Below are positions 43,088 through 52,184 of a stretch of 64,000 nucleotides of DNA, in pieces. A model generated the notes under the pieces. It was not told the DNA's origin, searched no databases, and saw only the letters and a program-made list of their open reading frames with translations. The stretch comes from Janthinobacterium agaricidamnosum (GTDB taxonomy: Bacteria; Pseudomonadota; Gammaproteobacteria; Burkholderiales; Burkholderiaceae_D), in assembly GCF_003667705.1 (NCBI RefSeq), contig NZ_CP033019.1, forward strand, positions 5,146,001-5,210,000, written 5' to 3'. Numbering within the stretch: the first letter of the stretch is position 1; each line of letters starts with the position of its first letter. The translations under genes were made by a program, and so were the position numbers.

Positions 43088-44290
43088 ATGACCATCAAAG
43101 ACCAGCCACGCGCTGAGGCGCGATTTTCACCGACCCGATTTGCACACGTGTGCATATTCTTGTTTCTTGGCTTGCACGGCATGCCAGGCACGGCGGCCGA
43201 ACTCAGCCCTGCCGCCCAGCTGGGGCGGCGCATCTTCCACGATGCCAGCCTGTCCGCCTCGGGCAAGCAGTCGTGCGCCAGCTGCCATGACCCGGCCCAC
43301 GCTTACGCGCCCGGCAACAAACTGGCCGTGCAACTGGGAGGCGCCGATGGTCGGGCGCACGGCTACCGCGCCACGCCATCGCTGCGCTACCTGGAACACA
43401 CTCCGCCCTTCCGCTTTGATGAGGAAGGCGCGCCCAACGGCGGCATCAACTGGGACGGCCGCGCCGCCAGCCTGGCGGAGCAGGCGGAACGGCCTTTCCT
43501 GGCAGCGCACGAAATGGCCAATGCAAGCACGGATGAAGTGGTGGAACGGCTGCGCAACGGCAGTTACGCGGAAGCATTCCGGCACGTCTTTGGCGCTGCC
43601 ATCTTTGCGCAACCGCAACAGGCCTTTCGCCGCATCACCTATGCCTTGCAGCAATTCCAGCAGGAAGAGCCGGATTTTCACCGCTACGATTCCAAATATG
43701 ACCTCTACCTGGCCAACAAGGTTCCGTTGGAGCTGGCCGAATTGCGGGGCCTGGCCCTGTTCAACGATGAACGCAAGGGCAATTGCGCCGCTTGCCACCC
43801 CAGCGTGCGGGGCGAACATGGCGCGCCGCCCTTGTTTACGGACTTCAGTTTCGACAATCTGGGCGTGCCGCGCAATACGCGCATTCCCGCCACGGCCGAC
43901 CCCGCCTATTTCGACCTGGGCTTGTGCGGCCCCGACCGCACGGACCTGGCAAAAAAAGCAGCGTTATGCGGCGCCTTCAAGGTGCCCAGCCTGCGTAATG
44001 TCGCCACGCGCCAGGTATTTTTCCATAACGGCGTGTTCGACAACCTGACCGATGCCCTGCGCTTCTATGTGCGGCGCGATACACATCCGCAAGAATGGTA
44101 TCCGCGCGACAAGCGGGGAAAAGTGCAGAAATTCAATGACCTACCCGCCAGGTACCGCGCCAACGTCAACGTCAAGGAGGGGCCGTTCGACCGCAAGCGG
44201 GGCATGGCGCCCGCGCTGACGGCAGGCGAGATCGAAGATATGGTGAAATTTTTGGCCACCCTGACGGATGGCTATCAAGTCCAGCAGTAA
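43088..44290 (+). CDS. di-haem cytochrome c peroxidase (MauG/CcpA family)
   Basis: The ATG at 43088 gives a 400-residue periplasmic protein with a signal peptide. There are two CxxCH haem c sites: 'SCASCHDPAHAYAP' (about residue 60) and 'NCAACHPSVRGEHG' (about 235). 'FKVPSLRNVATRQVFFHNGV' near residue 300 is the conserved loop of bacterial cytochrome c peroxidases. It should reduce H2O2 with electrons from a periplasmic carrier. Compared with CcpA the protein is longer, and MauG-type function is possible. It appears monocistronic. Confidence 0.92.
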   Translation: MTIKDQPRAEARFSPTRFAHVCIFLFLGLHGMPGTAAELSPAAQLGRRIFHDASLSASGKQSCASCHDPAHAYAPGNKLAVQLGGADGRAHGYRATPSLRYLEHTPPFRFDEEGAPNGGINWDGRAASLAEQAERPFLAAHEMANASTDEVVERLRNGSYAEAFRHVFGAAIFAQPQQAFRRITYALQQFQQEEPDFHRYDSKYDLYLANKVPLELAELRGLALFNDERKGNCAACHPSVRGEHGAPPLFTDFSFDNLGVPRNTRIPATADPAYFDLGLCGPDRTDLAKKAALCGAFKVPSLRNVATRQVFFHNGVFDNLTDALRFYVRRDTHPQEWYPRDKRGKVQKFNDLPARYRANVNVKEGPFDRKRGMAPALTAGEIEDMVKFLATLTDGYQVQQ

Positions 44291-44336
44291 AGCATGGGGC
44301 GCCTGCGCGGCGTAGCCGCGGCGGGTCCCCAAGCAC

Positions 44337-45689
44337 TCAGCCGCCGGCCACCACCATGCTCTCGATGAGGATGGAACCCGTCTCTTTGGTGCCGCGGCGC
44401 AGCACGTCGGCGCCTACGGCAACGATGTTGCGCAGCATGTCCTTCATGTTGCCGGCAATCGTGATTTCTTCCACCGGATACTGGATCACGCCATTTTCCA
44501 CCCAGAAACCGGACGCGCCGCGCGAATAGTCGCCTGTCACGTAATTGGTTCCTTGTCCCATCAGTTCCGTCACCAGCAAGCCCGTGCCCAGCTTTTTCAG
44601 CATGGCACTAAAATCGTCGCTGGCGGCCGTCAGGCTCGAGGTCAGGTACAGATTGTGCGAACCGCCCGCGTTGCCCGTCGTCTGCATGCCCAGCTTGCGG
44701 GCCGTATAAGTCGACAGGAAATAGCCTTGCACCACGCCATCCTTGACGACGTCGCGGCTGACGGTTTTCACACCTTCTTCGTCGAACGGCGCCGAACCGA
44801 CGCCGCCGATCACGTGCGGATCTTCAAAGATCTGCACGTGCGACGGCAGCACCTGCGTGCCCAGTGAATCGTTCAGGAATGTGGATTTGCGGTACAGGGC
44901 GCCGCCCGAGGTCGCTTGCACATAGGTACCGAGCAAACCGGCCGCCAGCGGCGCCTCGAACAGCACGGGGCAAGTGCGCGTGCCCAGCTTGCGCGCGTTC
45001 AGGCGCGACAGCGCGCGCTCGGCGGCATAGCGGCCGATGGCTTCCGGGCTCGACATCTTGGCGGCGTCGCGCACGGACGAATACCAGTCGTCGCGCTGCA
45101 TCTTCGCGCCCTTGCCGGCGATGGGTGCCACGGACAGCGTGTGGCGCGAAAACGGGTAGCCGCCGATGAAGCCGCGCGAATTGGCGGACACAAAGTGCGA
45201 TTGCTGCACGTGCACGCTGGCGCCCTCGCTGTTCGTGATGCGCGGATCGACGGCAAACGCGGCCGCTTCGGCACGTTGGGCCAGTGCGACGGCTTCCTCG
45301 GTCGAAATGAGCCAGGGATAGAACAGTTGCAAATCGCGGGGGGACATTTCCAGCATGTCGGCGTCGGCCAGGCCCGCGCAATCGTCCTCGGCCGTGAAGC
45401 GCGCGATATTGTAAGCGGCGTCCACCGTGGCGCGCAGGGCGGACGGCGAAAAGTCGGAGGTGCTGGCATTGCCGCGTTTCTTGCCGACAAACACGGTGAC
45501 GCCCATGCCCTTGTCCTTGTTTTGCTCGATCGTCTCGATCTTGCCTTTTCGTACAGAAACGGACAGGCCGCCGCCTTCGCTGACCTCGACGGCAGCGTCG
45601 GTGCCGCCCGCTTCCCGCGCAAAAGACAACACATCACGGGCCAGTTGCTGCAATTGCTCTTGACTATGGGTAAATACGGAGTCGTTCAT
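44337..45689 (-). CDS. pmbA: PmbA/TldE metalloprotease-family protein
   Basis: The 450-residue protein starts MNDSVFTHSQEQLQQLARDV; the frame extends upstream but without support. TldD/PmbA family elements are present: 'TIEQNKDKGMGVTVFVGKKRGNAS' and 'PHVIGGVGSAPFDEEGVKT'. 'NYVTGDYSRGASGFWVENG' marks the C-terminal domain. PmbA acts with TldD as a heterodimeric protease maturing small peptides and regulating toxin-antitoxin pairs. No tldD is in the window. It is divergent from yjgA, the classical arrangement in proteobacteria. Confidence 0.95.
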   Translation of the reverse strand: MNDSVFTHSQEQLQQLARDVLSFAREAGGTDAAVEVSEGGGLSVSVRKGKIETIEQNKDKGMGVTVFVGKKRGNASTSDFSPSALRATVDAAYNIARFTAEDDCAGLADADMLEMSPRDLQLFYPWLISTEEAVALAQRAEAAAFAVDPRITNSEGASVHVQQSHFVSANSRGFIGGYPFSRHTLSVAPIAGKGAKMQRDDWYSSVRDAAKMSSPEAIGRYAAERALSRLNARKLGTRTCPVLFEAPLAAGLLGTYVQATSGGALYRKSTFLNDSLGTQVLPSHVQIFEDPHVIGGVGSAPFDEEGVKTVSRDVVKDGVVQGYFLSTYTARKLGMQTTGNAGGSHNLYLTSSLTAASDDFSAMLKKLGTGLLVTELMGQGTNYVTGDYSRGASGFWVENGVIQYPVEEITIAGNMKDMLRNIVAVGADVLRRGTKETGSILIESMVVAGG

Positions 45690-45781
45690 GCGCTGTTTTC
45701 TTCGGAAAGCCGCTAAAAAGGTTATCATAGCAGTCGTTTACAGTTTACAGGTGCGGCCTACGCGGCCAATCCCGCCTTATC

Positions 45782-46381
45782 ATGCCAAATCCAAACCGGG
45801 GAGCTTGCGGCTTCCAATCCACCGAATTCGAACAGGAATATGAACGTCCGTCGAAATCGGAACTCAAGCGCCAGATGACCGTCCTGCAAAAGCTGGGCGA
45901 AGAACTCGTCAATGAGGCACGCGACCGCGTCAAGCGCGTCCCGATGCCGGAAGACGTGCGCGACGCCATTCTCGAATGCCAGCAAATCAAGGATCACGAA
46001 GGCCGCCGCCGTCAGCTGCAATACGTGGGCAAGAAAATGCGCACCCTGGATGAAGAAGAAGTTGCCGCCATCCAACGCACCATCGATAGCTGGAAAGGCT
46101 TGTCGAAAGCCGACACGGCCAATATGCACGCGATGGAACGCCGCCGCGACAAGCTGTTGACGGATGACAAGGCGCTCACCGTCTTGCTGTCGGAAAACCC
46201 GGAGCTGGACGTGCAGCACCTGCGCACCCTGATCCGCAATGCCCGCAAGGAGCAAGCCGAGAACAAGCCGCCGAAAGCCTACCGCGAAATCTTCCAGATC
46301 TTGAAAGAGATCGCCAAGAAGAACAACAGCGGCAAGAAAGATGCCGATGAAGATGGCGTTGAGCAAGAAGAAGACGAATAA
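45782..46381 (+). CDS. darP: ribosome-associated protein YjgA/DarP
   Basis: The 199-residue helical, highly charged protein has the YjgA family core ('PSKSELKRQMTVLQKLGEEL', 'HEGRRRQLQYVGKKMRTLDE', 'RDKLLTDDKALTVLL'). In E. coli it promotes maturation of the 50S subunit. The acidic, poorly ordered C-terminus (KKDADEDGVEQEEDE) is common in betaproteobacterial homologues. It shares a 92-bp divergent promoter region with pmbA. Confidence 0.95.
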   Translation: MPNPNRGACGFQSTEFEQEYERPSKSELKRQMTVLQKLGEELVNEARDRVKRVPMPEDVRDAILECQQIKDHEGRRRQLQYVGKKMRTLDEEEVAAIQRTIDSWKGLSKADTANMHAMERRRDKLLTDDKALTVLLSENPELDVQHLRTLIRNARKEQAENKPPKAYREIFQILKEIAKKNNSGKKDADEDGVEQEEDE

Positions 46382-46387
46382 GCAACT

Positions 46388-46414
46388 GGGGTCAGACCCG
46401 GCGGGTCTGACCCC
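46388..46414. repeat. 27-bp palindromic repeat, copy 3
   Basis: This copy is identical to the elements at 23994-24020 and 34145-34171, 6 nt after the yjgA stop. Unlike the other two copies it is followed at once by a separate terminator hairpin (46425-46452). Confidence 0.92.
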
Positions 46415-46424
46415 GAAAGCAGCG

Positions 46425-46452
46425 AAAAACCGGGATCAGCCCGGTTTTTTTA
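46425..46452 (+). terminator. intrinsic, possibly bidirectional terminator after yjgA
   Basis: AAAACCGGG and CCCGGTTTT arms around ATCAG, followed by T residues on the plus strand and preceded by A residues. It ends the yjgA transcript before the mog gene. Confidence 0.85.
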
Positions 46453-46470
46453 CGACATAGAGAGGTGCCC

Positions 46471-47100
46471 ATGACCACGATAGAAGACGAATTGATTATC
46501 GGCCTCGTGTCGATCTCGGACCGCGCCAGCGGCGGCGTGTATGAAGACCTGGGTATCCCCGCCCTGGAAAGCTGGCTGTCCGCCGCCATCCGCACGCCGT
46601 TCCGCCTGGAAAAGCGCCTGATCCCGGACGAGCGCTCGCAAATTGAAAACACCCTGATCGACATGGTCGACCTGAACCACTGCCACCTGATCCTGACGAC
46701 GGGCGGCACTGGCCCGGCGCGGCGCGACGTCACGCCGGACGCCACGCTCAGCGTGGGCACCAAGGAAATGCCCGGTTTCGGCGAACAGATGCGCCAGATC
46801 AGCCTGCAATTCGTGCCGACGGCCATCCTGTCGCGCCAGGTGGCCGTGATCCGCGAAACGCCCGAGCGCGCTTGCCTGATCATGAACTTGCCGGGCCAGC
46901 CGAAAGCCATCAAGGAAACCCTGGAAGGCTTGAAAGACGCCGACGGCGTGCAACTGGTGAACGGCATCTTTGCCGCCGTGCCGTATTGCATCGACCTCAT
47001 CGGAGGTCCCTACATGGAAACCGACCCGGCCATCTGCAAGGCCTTCCGTCCCAAATCGGCGCTGCGTCCGGCGCAACCATTACCTGAGGAAAATACATGA
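46471..47100 (+). CDS. mog: molybdopterin adenylyltransferase
   Basis: The 209-residue MoaB/Mog-fold protein adenylates molybdopterin before molybdate insertion. 'IGLVSISDRASGGVYEDLGI' and 'ILTTGGTGPARRDVTPDATL' are the two signature segments, with the conserved GGTG and Asp. 'ETPERACLIMNLPGQPKAIK' is typical of Mog rather than MoaB. AGAGG precedes the ATG by 5 nt. It overlaps the next gene by 4 nt (ATGA). Confidence 0.92.
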   Translation: MTTIEDELIIGLVSISDRASGGVYEDLGIPALESWLSAAIRTPFRLEKRLIPDERSQIENTLIDMVDLNHCHLILTTGGTGPARRDVTPDATLSVGTKEMPGFGEQMRQISLQFVPTAILSRQVAVIRETPERACLIMNLPGQPKAIKETLEGLKDADGVQLVNGIFAAVPYCIDLIGGPYMETDPAICKAFRPKSALRPAQPLPEENT

Positions 47101-47765
47101 GCACCTTGCTGGAAACCATAGAACTCGACAGCGCACCGAATCCCACCGTTTCCATCATCTGGATGCACGGCCTGGGCGCCGACGGCAACGATTTCGTGCC
47201 CCTGGTGAAGGAGCTGGACCTGCGCGGCTGCCCCGCCATCCGCTTCATCTTCCCCAGCGCCGGCACCATGCCCGTCACCATCAACAACGGTTATGTGATG
47301 CGCGCCTGGTACGACATCCTCGTAAACGACCTCGTGCGCCGCGAAGACGAAGGCGGCTTGCGCGCCTCGCAGGGACAAATCGAAGCGCTGATCGCGCGCG
47401 AAAAGGCGCGCGGCATTCCCGCCAGCCGCATCATCCTGGCCGGCTTCTCGCAAGGCTGCGCCATGACCTTGCAAACGGGCTTGCGCCATGCGGAACCGCT
47501 GGCCGGCCTGATGTGCCTGTCCGGCTACCTGCCCCTGGCCGACAAGACGGCTCTTGAGCGCACCCCAGCCAGCCTGGAAACACCGATCTTCATGGCGCAT
47601 GGCACAGCCGACCCCGTGGTGCCGATCGGCCGCGCGCAGCAGTCGCGCGACTTGCTCACCGGCATGGGTTACAAGGTGGAATGGCATGAATACATGATGC
47701 AGCACTCGCTATGCCAGGAAGAAATCGACGCCATCGGCGCGTGGCTGAAAAAAGTATTGGCTTAA
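47097..47765 (+). CDS. alpha/beta-hydrolase carboxylesterase (phospholipase/carboxylesterase family)
   Basis: The 222-residue esterase has an oxyanion-hole segment 'IIWMHGLGADGNDFVPLVKE', the nucleophile elbow GFSQG with catalytic Ser at about residue 121, Asp in 'FMAHGTADPVVPI' and the His in 'HEYMMQHSLCQEEI'. It resembles the esterase II/acyl-protein thioesterase group. It is translationally coupled to mog, which is not an obvious functional link. Confidence 0.92.
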   Translation: MSTLLETIELDSAPNPTVSIIWMHGLGADGNDFVPLVKELDLRGCPAIRFIFPSAGTMPVTINNGYVMRAWYDILVNDLVRREDEGGLRASQGQIEALIAREKARGIPASRIILAGFSQGCAMTLQTGLRHAEPLAGLMCLSGYLPLADKTALERTPASLETPIFMAHGTADPVVPIGRAQQSRDLLTGMGYKVEWHEYMMQHSLCQEEIDAIGAWLKKVLA

Positions 47766-47800
47766 AAAAAACAGGCGCGGTGTGCGCCGCGCCTGTTGTT
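47765..47800. terminator. bidirectional intrinsic terminator
   Basis: A perfect 10-bp stem (47771-47780 with 47787-47796) and TGTGCG loop lie between convergent genes. On the minus strand it is followed by a long T-run, suiting the serine protease gene. On the plus strand it is followed by TTGTTG. Confidence 0.85.
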
Positions 47801-47835
47801 GTACCTGTACGTAAAGTACGAAGCGCCGGGAACGA

Positions 47836-49383
47836 TCAGTTCGCCGGCGTTTTTGCATTCCAGATTTTCAGCATGTCGGCCGACGCTTCCGAGCGGATGC
47901 CGTTGTCCGTCAGCACCGATTCCGTCGCGGCCAGCATCTCCTTGCGGGGCACGACGACCATTTCCGCATCGCGCTGCTGAAAGCGGAATGTCAGCAATTC
48001 ATCGGTCTGGTCGCGCAGCAAGGCCACCAGGTGCGCCAGGCTGCGCACGCGCACGCCATTGACGGAATCGACGACCGAGAAGAAACGGGTGCTGTAGCCA
48101 TTCATCAGCTTGTGCGGGAAGAACGGCGCGGCGATCACCACCAGCTCTTCGCGCTCGGCATCGGGCGCATCGCCGCGCCGCGTGGCCAGCGGATTGCCGG
48201 CGAACGCCATGCCGCCCAAGATCGCCGGGTTGCCATTGGGCGCCGCCATGAATTCCGTCGTGGCGCGCGAAAACACCATGGGGCCGAAGATGAAATAGGA
48301 AGGATAACTGCCCTGCAGGCCGCTGATGAGCATCGGGTGCGCCGCCGAGACGGGCACCTTGATTTTCAGGGGCGCGCCCTGGCGCACCACCGTCAACGGC
48401 AATTCGCCGTCTTTCGCCAACTGCTGCACCCGGTACTGGAAGCGCACGCGGCTGTTGGCATTCAGCTTGACCATGCCTTGGTTATCGACCGGAAAATCGC
48501 CGATATGCGTGATGACATCCCACTCCTTGAGCGGATAGGCGGCATCCTTGCTGGCCGGCGTCATCACGACGGCGCCCTCGACACCCTTGGCCAGTTTCAG
48601 GTAGGTGCGCAACGCGGGGTTTTCCAGCGTTTGCGTCACGTCGCGCATGGCCGGCTTGCCCTTGGGCGCGCCGCCTTCCTGGTCGCGCAGGAACAGCTCG
48701 ATTTCCTCGTTGGGGATGATGTAGCCGATGTTTTGCGCATTGAGCATGCCCGCAAAGGCCAGGCCGATCATCTTGTCACCGGCAATCACGGGGCCGCCGC
48801 TATTGCCCGGGTTGATAGCCGCATCGATCTGGATGCGCAGGCCGGAGACGGGAAAGTTGTAGCGCACGAATTCGATGCGCGACACGATACCCTTGGTGAT
48901 CGACAGCGAGGTGCCGCCCGTCGGATAGCCATACGCCAGCACGGCATCGCGCACGTCGGGCAAGACATTGGCGCGCGGCACCGCCTTGTGGCTGGCGAAA
49001 AAACTGTCGTCGTCGATCTTCAGCAAGGCCAGGTCCATGCCGCGCGAAATGGCCAGCACGGTGGCCGGTATCTTGTCGCCCGCGCCATTGGCCTGGATCT
49101 GCACCTGGCTGGCATAGCCGACCACGTGCGCATTGGTGAGGATGCGGCGGCCTTCGATGACGACGCCGGAGCCCGTCACCTCCTGCGGCGCGGCCTTGCT
49201 CCACGGTTTATACGGGTCCGGCCCGCGCAGGGTGGAAAACACCTTGACGACGGAATTTTCCAGCGCCGAAGCGCTGGCGGTGGTCTCGGCGGCAAGCGCC
49301 CGCAGCGTCATCAAGGGGGAAAAAGAAAGGGCCAGCGCCAGGAAGGCGCGGCCCATCAGGGTGATGCACGGACGAGTTTTCAT
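47836..49383 (-). CDS. Deg/HtrA-like periplasmic serine protease
   Basis: The 515-residue protein begins MKTRPCITLMGRAFLALALS, a signal peptide. The S1C catalytic triad is complete: His86 (LTNAHVVG), Asp117 (GMDLALLKID) and Ser195 (NPGNSGGP). A PDZ-like region and a long C-terminal domain (about 330-515) follow, different from classic DegP. The length and 'GSGVVIEGRRILTNAHVV' match Deg-like proteases related to plant Deg9 and to DegQ-like variants. It should act in the periplasm in protein quality control. An AT-rich promoter region precedes it (49384-49473). Confidence 0.9.
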   Translation of the reverse strand: MKTRPCITLMGRAFLALALSFSPLMTLRALAAETTASASALENSVVKVFSTLRGPDPYKPWSKAAPQEVTGSGVVIEGRRILTNAHVVGYASQVQIQANGAGDKIPATVLAISRGMDLALLKIDDDSFFASHKAVPRANVLPDVRDAVLAYGYPTGGTSLSITKGIVSRIEFVRYNFPVSGLRIQIDAAINPGNSGGPVIAGDKMIGLAFAGMLNAQNIGYIIPNEEIELFLRDQEGGAPKGKPAMRDVTQTLENPALRTYLKLAKGVEGAVVMTPASKDAAYPLKEWDVITHIGDFPVDNQGMVKLNANSRVRFQYRVQQLAKDGELPLTVVRQGAPLKIKVPVSAAHPMLISGLQGSYPSYFIFGPMVFSRATTEFMAAPNGNPAILGGMAFAGNPLATRRGDAPDAEREELVVIAAPFFPHKLMNGYSTRFFSVVDSVNGVRVRSLAHLVALLRDQTDELLTFRFQQRDAEMVVVPRKEMLAATESVLTDNGIRSEASADMLKIWNAKTPAN

Positions 49384-49473
49384 TGAGCTAATGGGCAATG
49401 GAAGGGAAGCAAAATTATATATTGAATAATTTCAACTTCATTACACTTTGTCCATCTTTGCCGAAGAACTATT

Positions 49474-50040
49474 CTAATCGGGCAAAGGCGTGACGCCCAA
49501 GGCCGGCACGGCCGTCTGCGCGCCATTCATCACCATGGCCAGGAAGGTGTAATAGCCATTGATGCCCATCAAGTCGACCACGCCATGCTCGCCGAACAGC
49601 GCCAGCGCGCGCGCATACGTGACGTCGCTGACGCGCTTGTTTTGCTGCAGCTCGATGCAGAAGTCATGCACGGCTTGCTCGTCTTCCTTCAGGGCAAGCG
49701 GCGCGCGCCGCGCGGCGATGGCGTCCACGGCCGCTTGCGCGATACCGTTCTGCACGGCCAGCGGCGCGTGGATGGCCCACTCGACTTGCTGGTCCCACTG
49801 GCGCGCCGTCACCAGGATCGCCAGCTCCGACAGCCGCGTGCCGATGGCGCTGCGGTAGCGCAAGTATTCGCCCATGCGCTGCGCCGTTGCCATCAGCTCG
49901 GGGCTGCGGATCAGCGGCACGAAGGGGCCGTACAGGGCACCGCGCGGACCATCGATGATGGCTTGCGCGGCGGCGCGCTGCTGCGGGTCCAGCCGGTCCA
50001 GCGGCAGCGGCGGCAAACGGTCGATATCGCTACCGGCCAT
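49474..50040 (-). CDS. carboxymuconolactone decarboxylase (CMD)-family protein
   Basis: The 188-residue helical protein has the CMD fold pattern: 'GPRGALYGPFVPLIRSPELM', 'LSELAILVTARQWDQQVEWA', 'GVVDLMGINGYYTFLAMVMN'. The AhpD redox CxxC motif is absent, so a peroxiredoxin role is unlikely; Glu and His in QVEWAIH are retained. It shares one base with the stop of the FAH-family gene (TGATG), so the two are translationally coupled. It is the last gene of the KamA-MFS-FAH-CMD operon. Substrate unknown. Confidence 0.88.
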   Translation of the reverse strand: MAGSDIDRLPPLPLDRLDPQQRAAAQAIIDGPRGALYGPFVPLIRSPELMATAQRMGEYLRYRSAIGTRLSELAILVTARQWDQQVEWAIHAPLAVQNGIAQAAVDAIAARRAPLALKEDEQAVHDFCIELQQNKRVSDVTYARALALFGEHGVVDLMGINGYYTFLAMVMNGAQTAVPALGVTPLPD

Positions 50041-50888
50041 CAGGCCGTCCAGGCGACCACGTCCTGCTGCTGTTCACCCAGGCCGGCGATGCCCAGGCGC
50101 AGGCTGTCGCCCTTTTTGAGGAAGCGCTGCGGCTTGCGGCCCTGGCCCACGCCCGGCGGCGTGCCCGTGGCGATCACGTCGCCCGGTTCCAGGGTCATGA
50201 ATTGCGACAGGTAGCTGACGATCTGCGCCACCGTGAAGATCATGGTTTGCGTATTGCCAGTCTGCATGCGCTTGCCGTTGACTTCCAGGTACAGGTCCAG
50301 GTCCTGCTCGTCGATGACTTCATCGCGCGTCACCAGCCACGGGCCGACAGGGCCGAAGGTGTCGCAGCCCTTGCCTTTATCCCATTGGCCGCCCCGTTCC
50401 AGCTGGAACGAGCGCTCGGAAATATCGTTGACGACGCAATAGCCGGCCACGTATTTCAAGGCGTCCTCTTCGCTCACGTACTGCGCGCGCGTGCCGATGA
50501 TCACGCCCAGCTCCACTTCCCAGTCCGTCTTTTTCGAGCCTTTCGGCAGCACGACATTGTCGTCCGGGCCGTTCAGGCAAGTGATCGCCTTCATGAACAC
50601 GATGGGTTCGGCCGGGATCGGCATGCCCGATTCGGCCGCGTGGTCCGCGTAGTTCAGGCCGATGCCGATGAACTTGCCGACTTTCGCCAGCGGCACGCCG
50701 AAGCGCGGGTTGCCGCGCACCAGGGGCAAGGTCTTTTCGTCGAGCTTGGCCAGCTTGCGCAAGGCCTTGTCGGACAGTTGTGCGCCGTCAATATCGGCAA
50801 TCACGCCGGACAGGTCGCGCAGTTTGCCTTCTTCATCGATCAGGCCCGGTTTTTCCTTGCCTGGACGTCCATAACGAACGAGTTTCAT
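50040..50888 (-). CDS. fumarylacetoacetate hydrolase (FAH)-family protein
   Basis: The 282-residue protein has 'KFIGIGLNYADHAAESGMPI', 'DWEVELGVIIGTRAQYVSEE' and 'AGYCVVNDISERSFQLERGG', giving the Glu-Glu-Asp metal-binding set of the FAH fold. 'GDVIATGTPPGVGQGRKPQR' is also conserved. Members cleave C-C or decarboxylate beta-keto or 2,4-diketo acids, or act as ureidoglycolate lyase-like enzymes. AAGGAAG precedes the ATG at 50888. The first 56 bp lie inside the end of the MFS gene. Confidence 0.92.
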   Translation of the reverse strand: MKLVRYGRPGKEKPGLIDEEGKLRDLSGVIADIDGAQLSDKALRKLAKLDEKTLPLVRGNPRFGVPLAKVGKFIGIGLNYADHAAESGMPIPAEPIVFMKAITCLNGPDDNVVLPKGSKKTDWEVELGVIIGTRAQYVSEEDALKYVAGYCVVNDISERSFQLERGGQWDKGKGCDTFGPVGPWLVTRDEVIDEQDLDLYLEVNGKRMQTGNTQTMIFTVAQIVSYLSQFMTLEPGDVIATGTPPGVGQGRKPQRFLKKGDSLRLGIAGLGEQQQDVVAWTA

Positions 50889-52182
50889 AGTCTTCCTTGG
50901 AGTTGATCATTGCCGCTGTGCAGGCTGCCATTTTACCGGATGGCCCGGCACGCCTGTAGCGGTTGATGAAAAACATCGCAAGTCCCGGCAGTTGCAAGGC
51001 TGCCAGCACGCCAAACGCCACCTGGTACGCCTGCGGCGGGTACTGCTGCTGGCTGTTCAGGGGCCAGCAGCCGAGGATCAGGCCAAAACCCGCCTGCACC
51101 AGGAAGGCGCCCGTAAAAATGAGCAAATTCAGACAGGTGGCCGCCCTGCCCGTCAGGCTGGTCGGCATGCTTTGCGCGACGATCGCATACTCGAGGCCCG
51201 TCACCGTGCCCAGCAAGGTAAACAGCACGGACAGCAACGGCAGGCTGGGCACCACATTACACGCCATCGCCGCTTGCACGGCGACAAACAGGACGATACC
51301 GGCGGCCGCCACTTGCATGGGCGCAATGCCACGCCGTCCGGCCCATTCCGTCAGCATGCCCATGCCGATGGCGCCGAAGATGACGGCCGCCATGCCCAGG
51401 TACAGCAAATACGCCACGTTGTCATCGGACAAGCCGCCCACGTCGGCCAGCCAGCGCCCCACCCACAAGCCCTGCACGCCAAAGAACACCGTGTGCGGCA
51501 ACAGGATCAGCGCGATGGTGCGGCGAAAGCCGGGATCGCGGTACACGCTCCAGACGCTGACCTTGCTCACCTTGTGCATGCCTGCGGCAGGCGCGGGCAT
51601 GGCCGGCGACAGCAGGCGGATCAGCAAGCCGACGGCCAGCGCCGCCAGCGCCAGTCCCAGGAACACGCCGCGCCAGTCCGTGTAATGCAGGGCCAGCTTG
51701 ACGGGCATGGTGGCCGTGGCCGCGCCCAGGCCACCCACGGCGATCAGATAGCCATGCACGGAGGGCAGCCGCGACGGCGCGATGGCGCACGAGATCGCTT
51801 TCACGGCAGCCATGAAACAGCCGCCCAGCCCCGCCCCCATCAGGGCGCGCGCCCACATCAGCTCGGCAAAGCTGTGGCCCCGGCTGAACAACCACACGCC
51901 CAGAGCCGCCAGCGCCAGCAGCCACAGTTGCACCGTGCGAGGGCCGTAGCGGTCCAGCGCCATGCCGACCGGTAATTGCACCAGCGCAAAGGCAAGAAAA
52001 AAGGCGCTGGTCAGCAGGCCCAGCTGCGCTGGCGTCAGGGCGATGGCGCCCAGCAATTCCGCCGTCAGCACGGCATTGACGCCGCGCAGCAGGCACGACA
52101 GGTAATGCCCGAGCGCGAATGGCAGGAACACCAGGCAAAACACGGCCACGCCGGAACGGGCGGGCGCACCGGCCGCGTGCAT
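50833..52182 (-). CDS. major facilitator superfamily transporter
   Basis: The 449-residue protein has about twelve membrane helices. The inter-helix motif 'GMALDRYGPRTVQLWLLALA' after TM2 corresponds to motif A, and 'RALMGAGLGGCFMAAVK' lies in TM4. A central cytoplasmic loop separates the two halves ('PAAGMHKVSKVSVWSVYRDP'). The last 18 codons overlap the FAH gene in another frame. It starts 2 nt after the kamA-like stop, so it is co-translated. It probably imports or exports the compound handled by the operon. Confidence 0.9.
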   Translation of the reverse strand: MHAAGAPARSGVAVFCLVFLPFALGHYLSCLLRGVNAVLTAELLGAIALTPAQLGLLTSAFFLAFALVQLPVGMALDRYGPRTVQLWLLALAALGVWLFSRGHSFAELMWARALMGAGLGGCFMAAVKAISCAIAPSRLPSVHGYLIAVGGLGAATATMPVKLALHYTDWRGVFLGLALAALAVGLLIRLLSPAMPAPAAGMHKVSKVSVWSVYRDPGFRRTIALILLPHTVFFGVQGLWVGRWLADVGGLSDDNVAYLLYLGMAAVIFGAIGMGMLTEWAGRRGIAPMQVAAAGIVLFVAVQAAMACNVVPSLPLLSVLFTLLGTVTGLEYAIVAQSMPTSLTGRAATCLNLLIFTGAFLVQAGFGLILGCWPLNSQQQYPPQAYQVAFGVLAALQLPGLAMFFINRYRRAGPSGKMAACTAAMINSKEDYETRSLWTSRQGKTGPDR

Positions 52183-52184
52183 GC

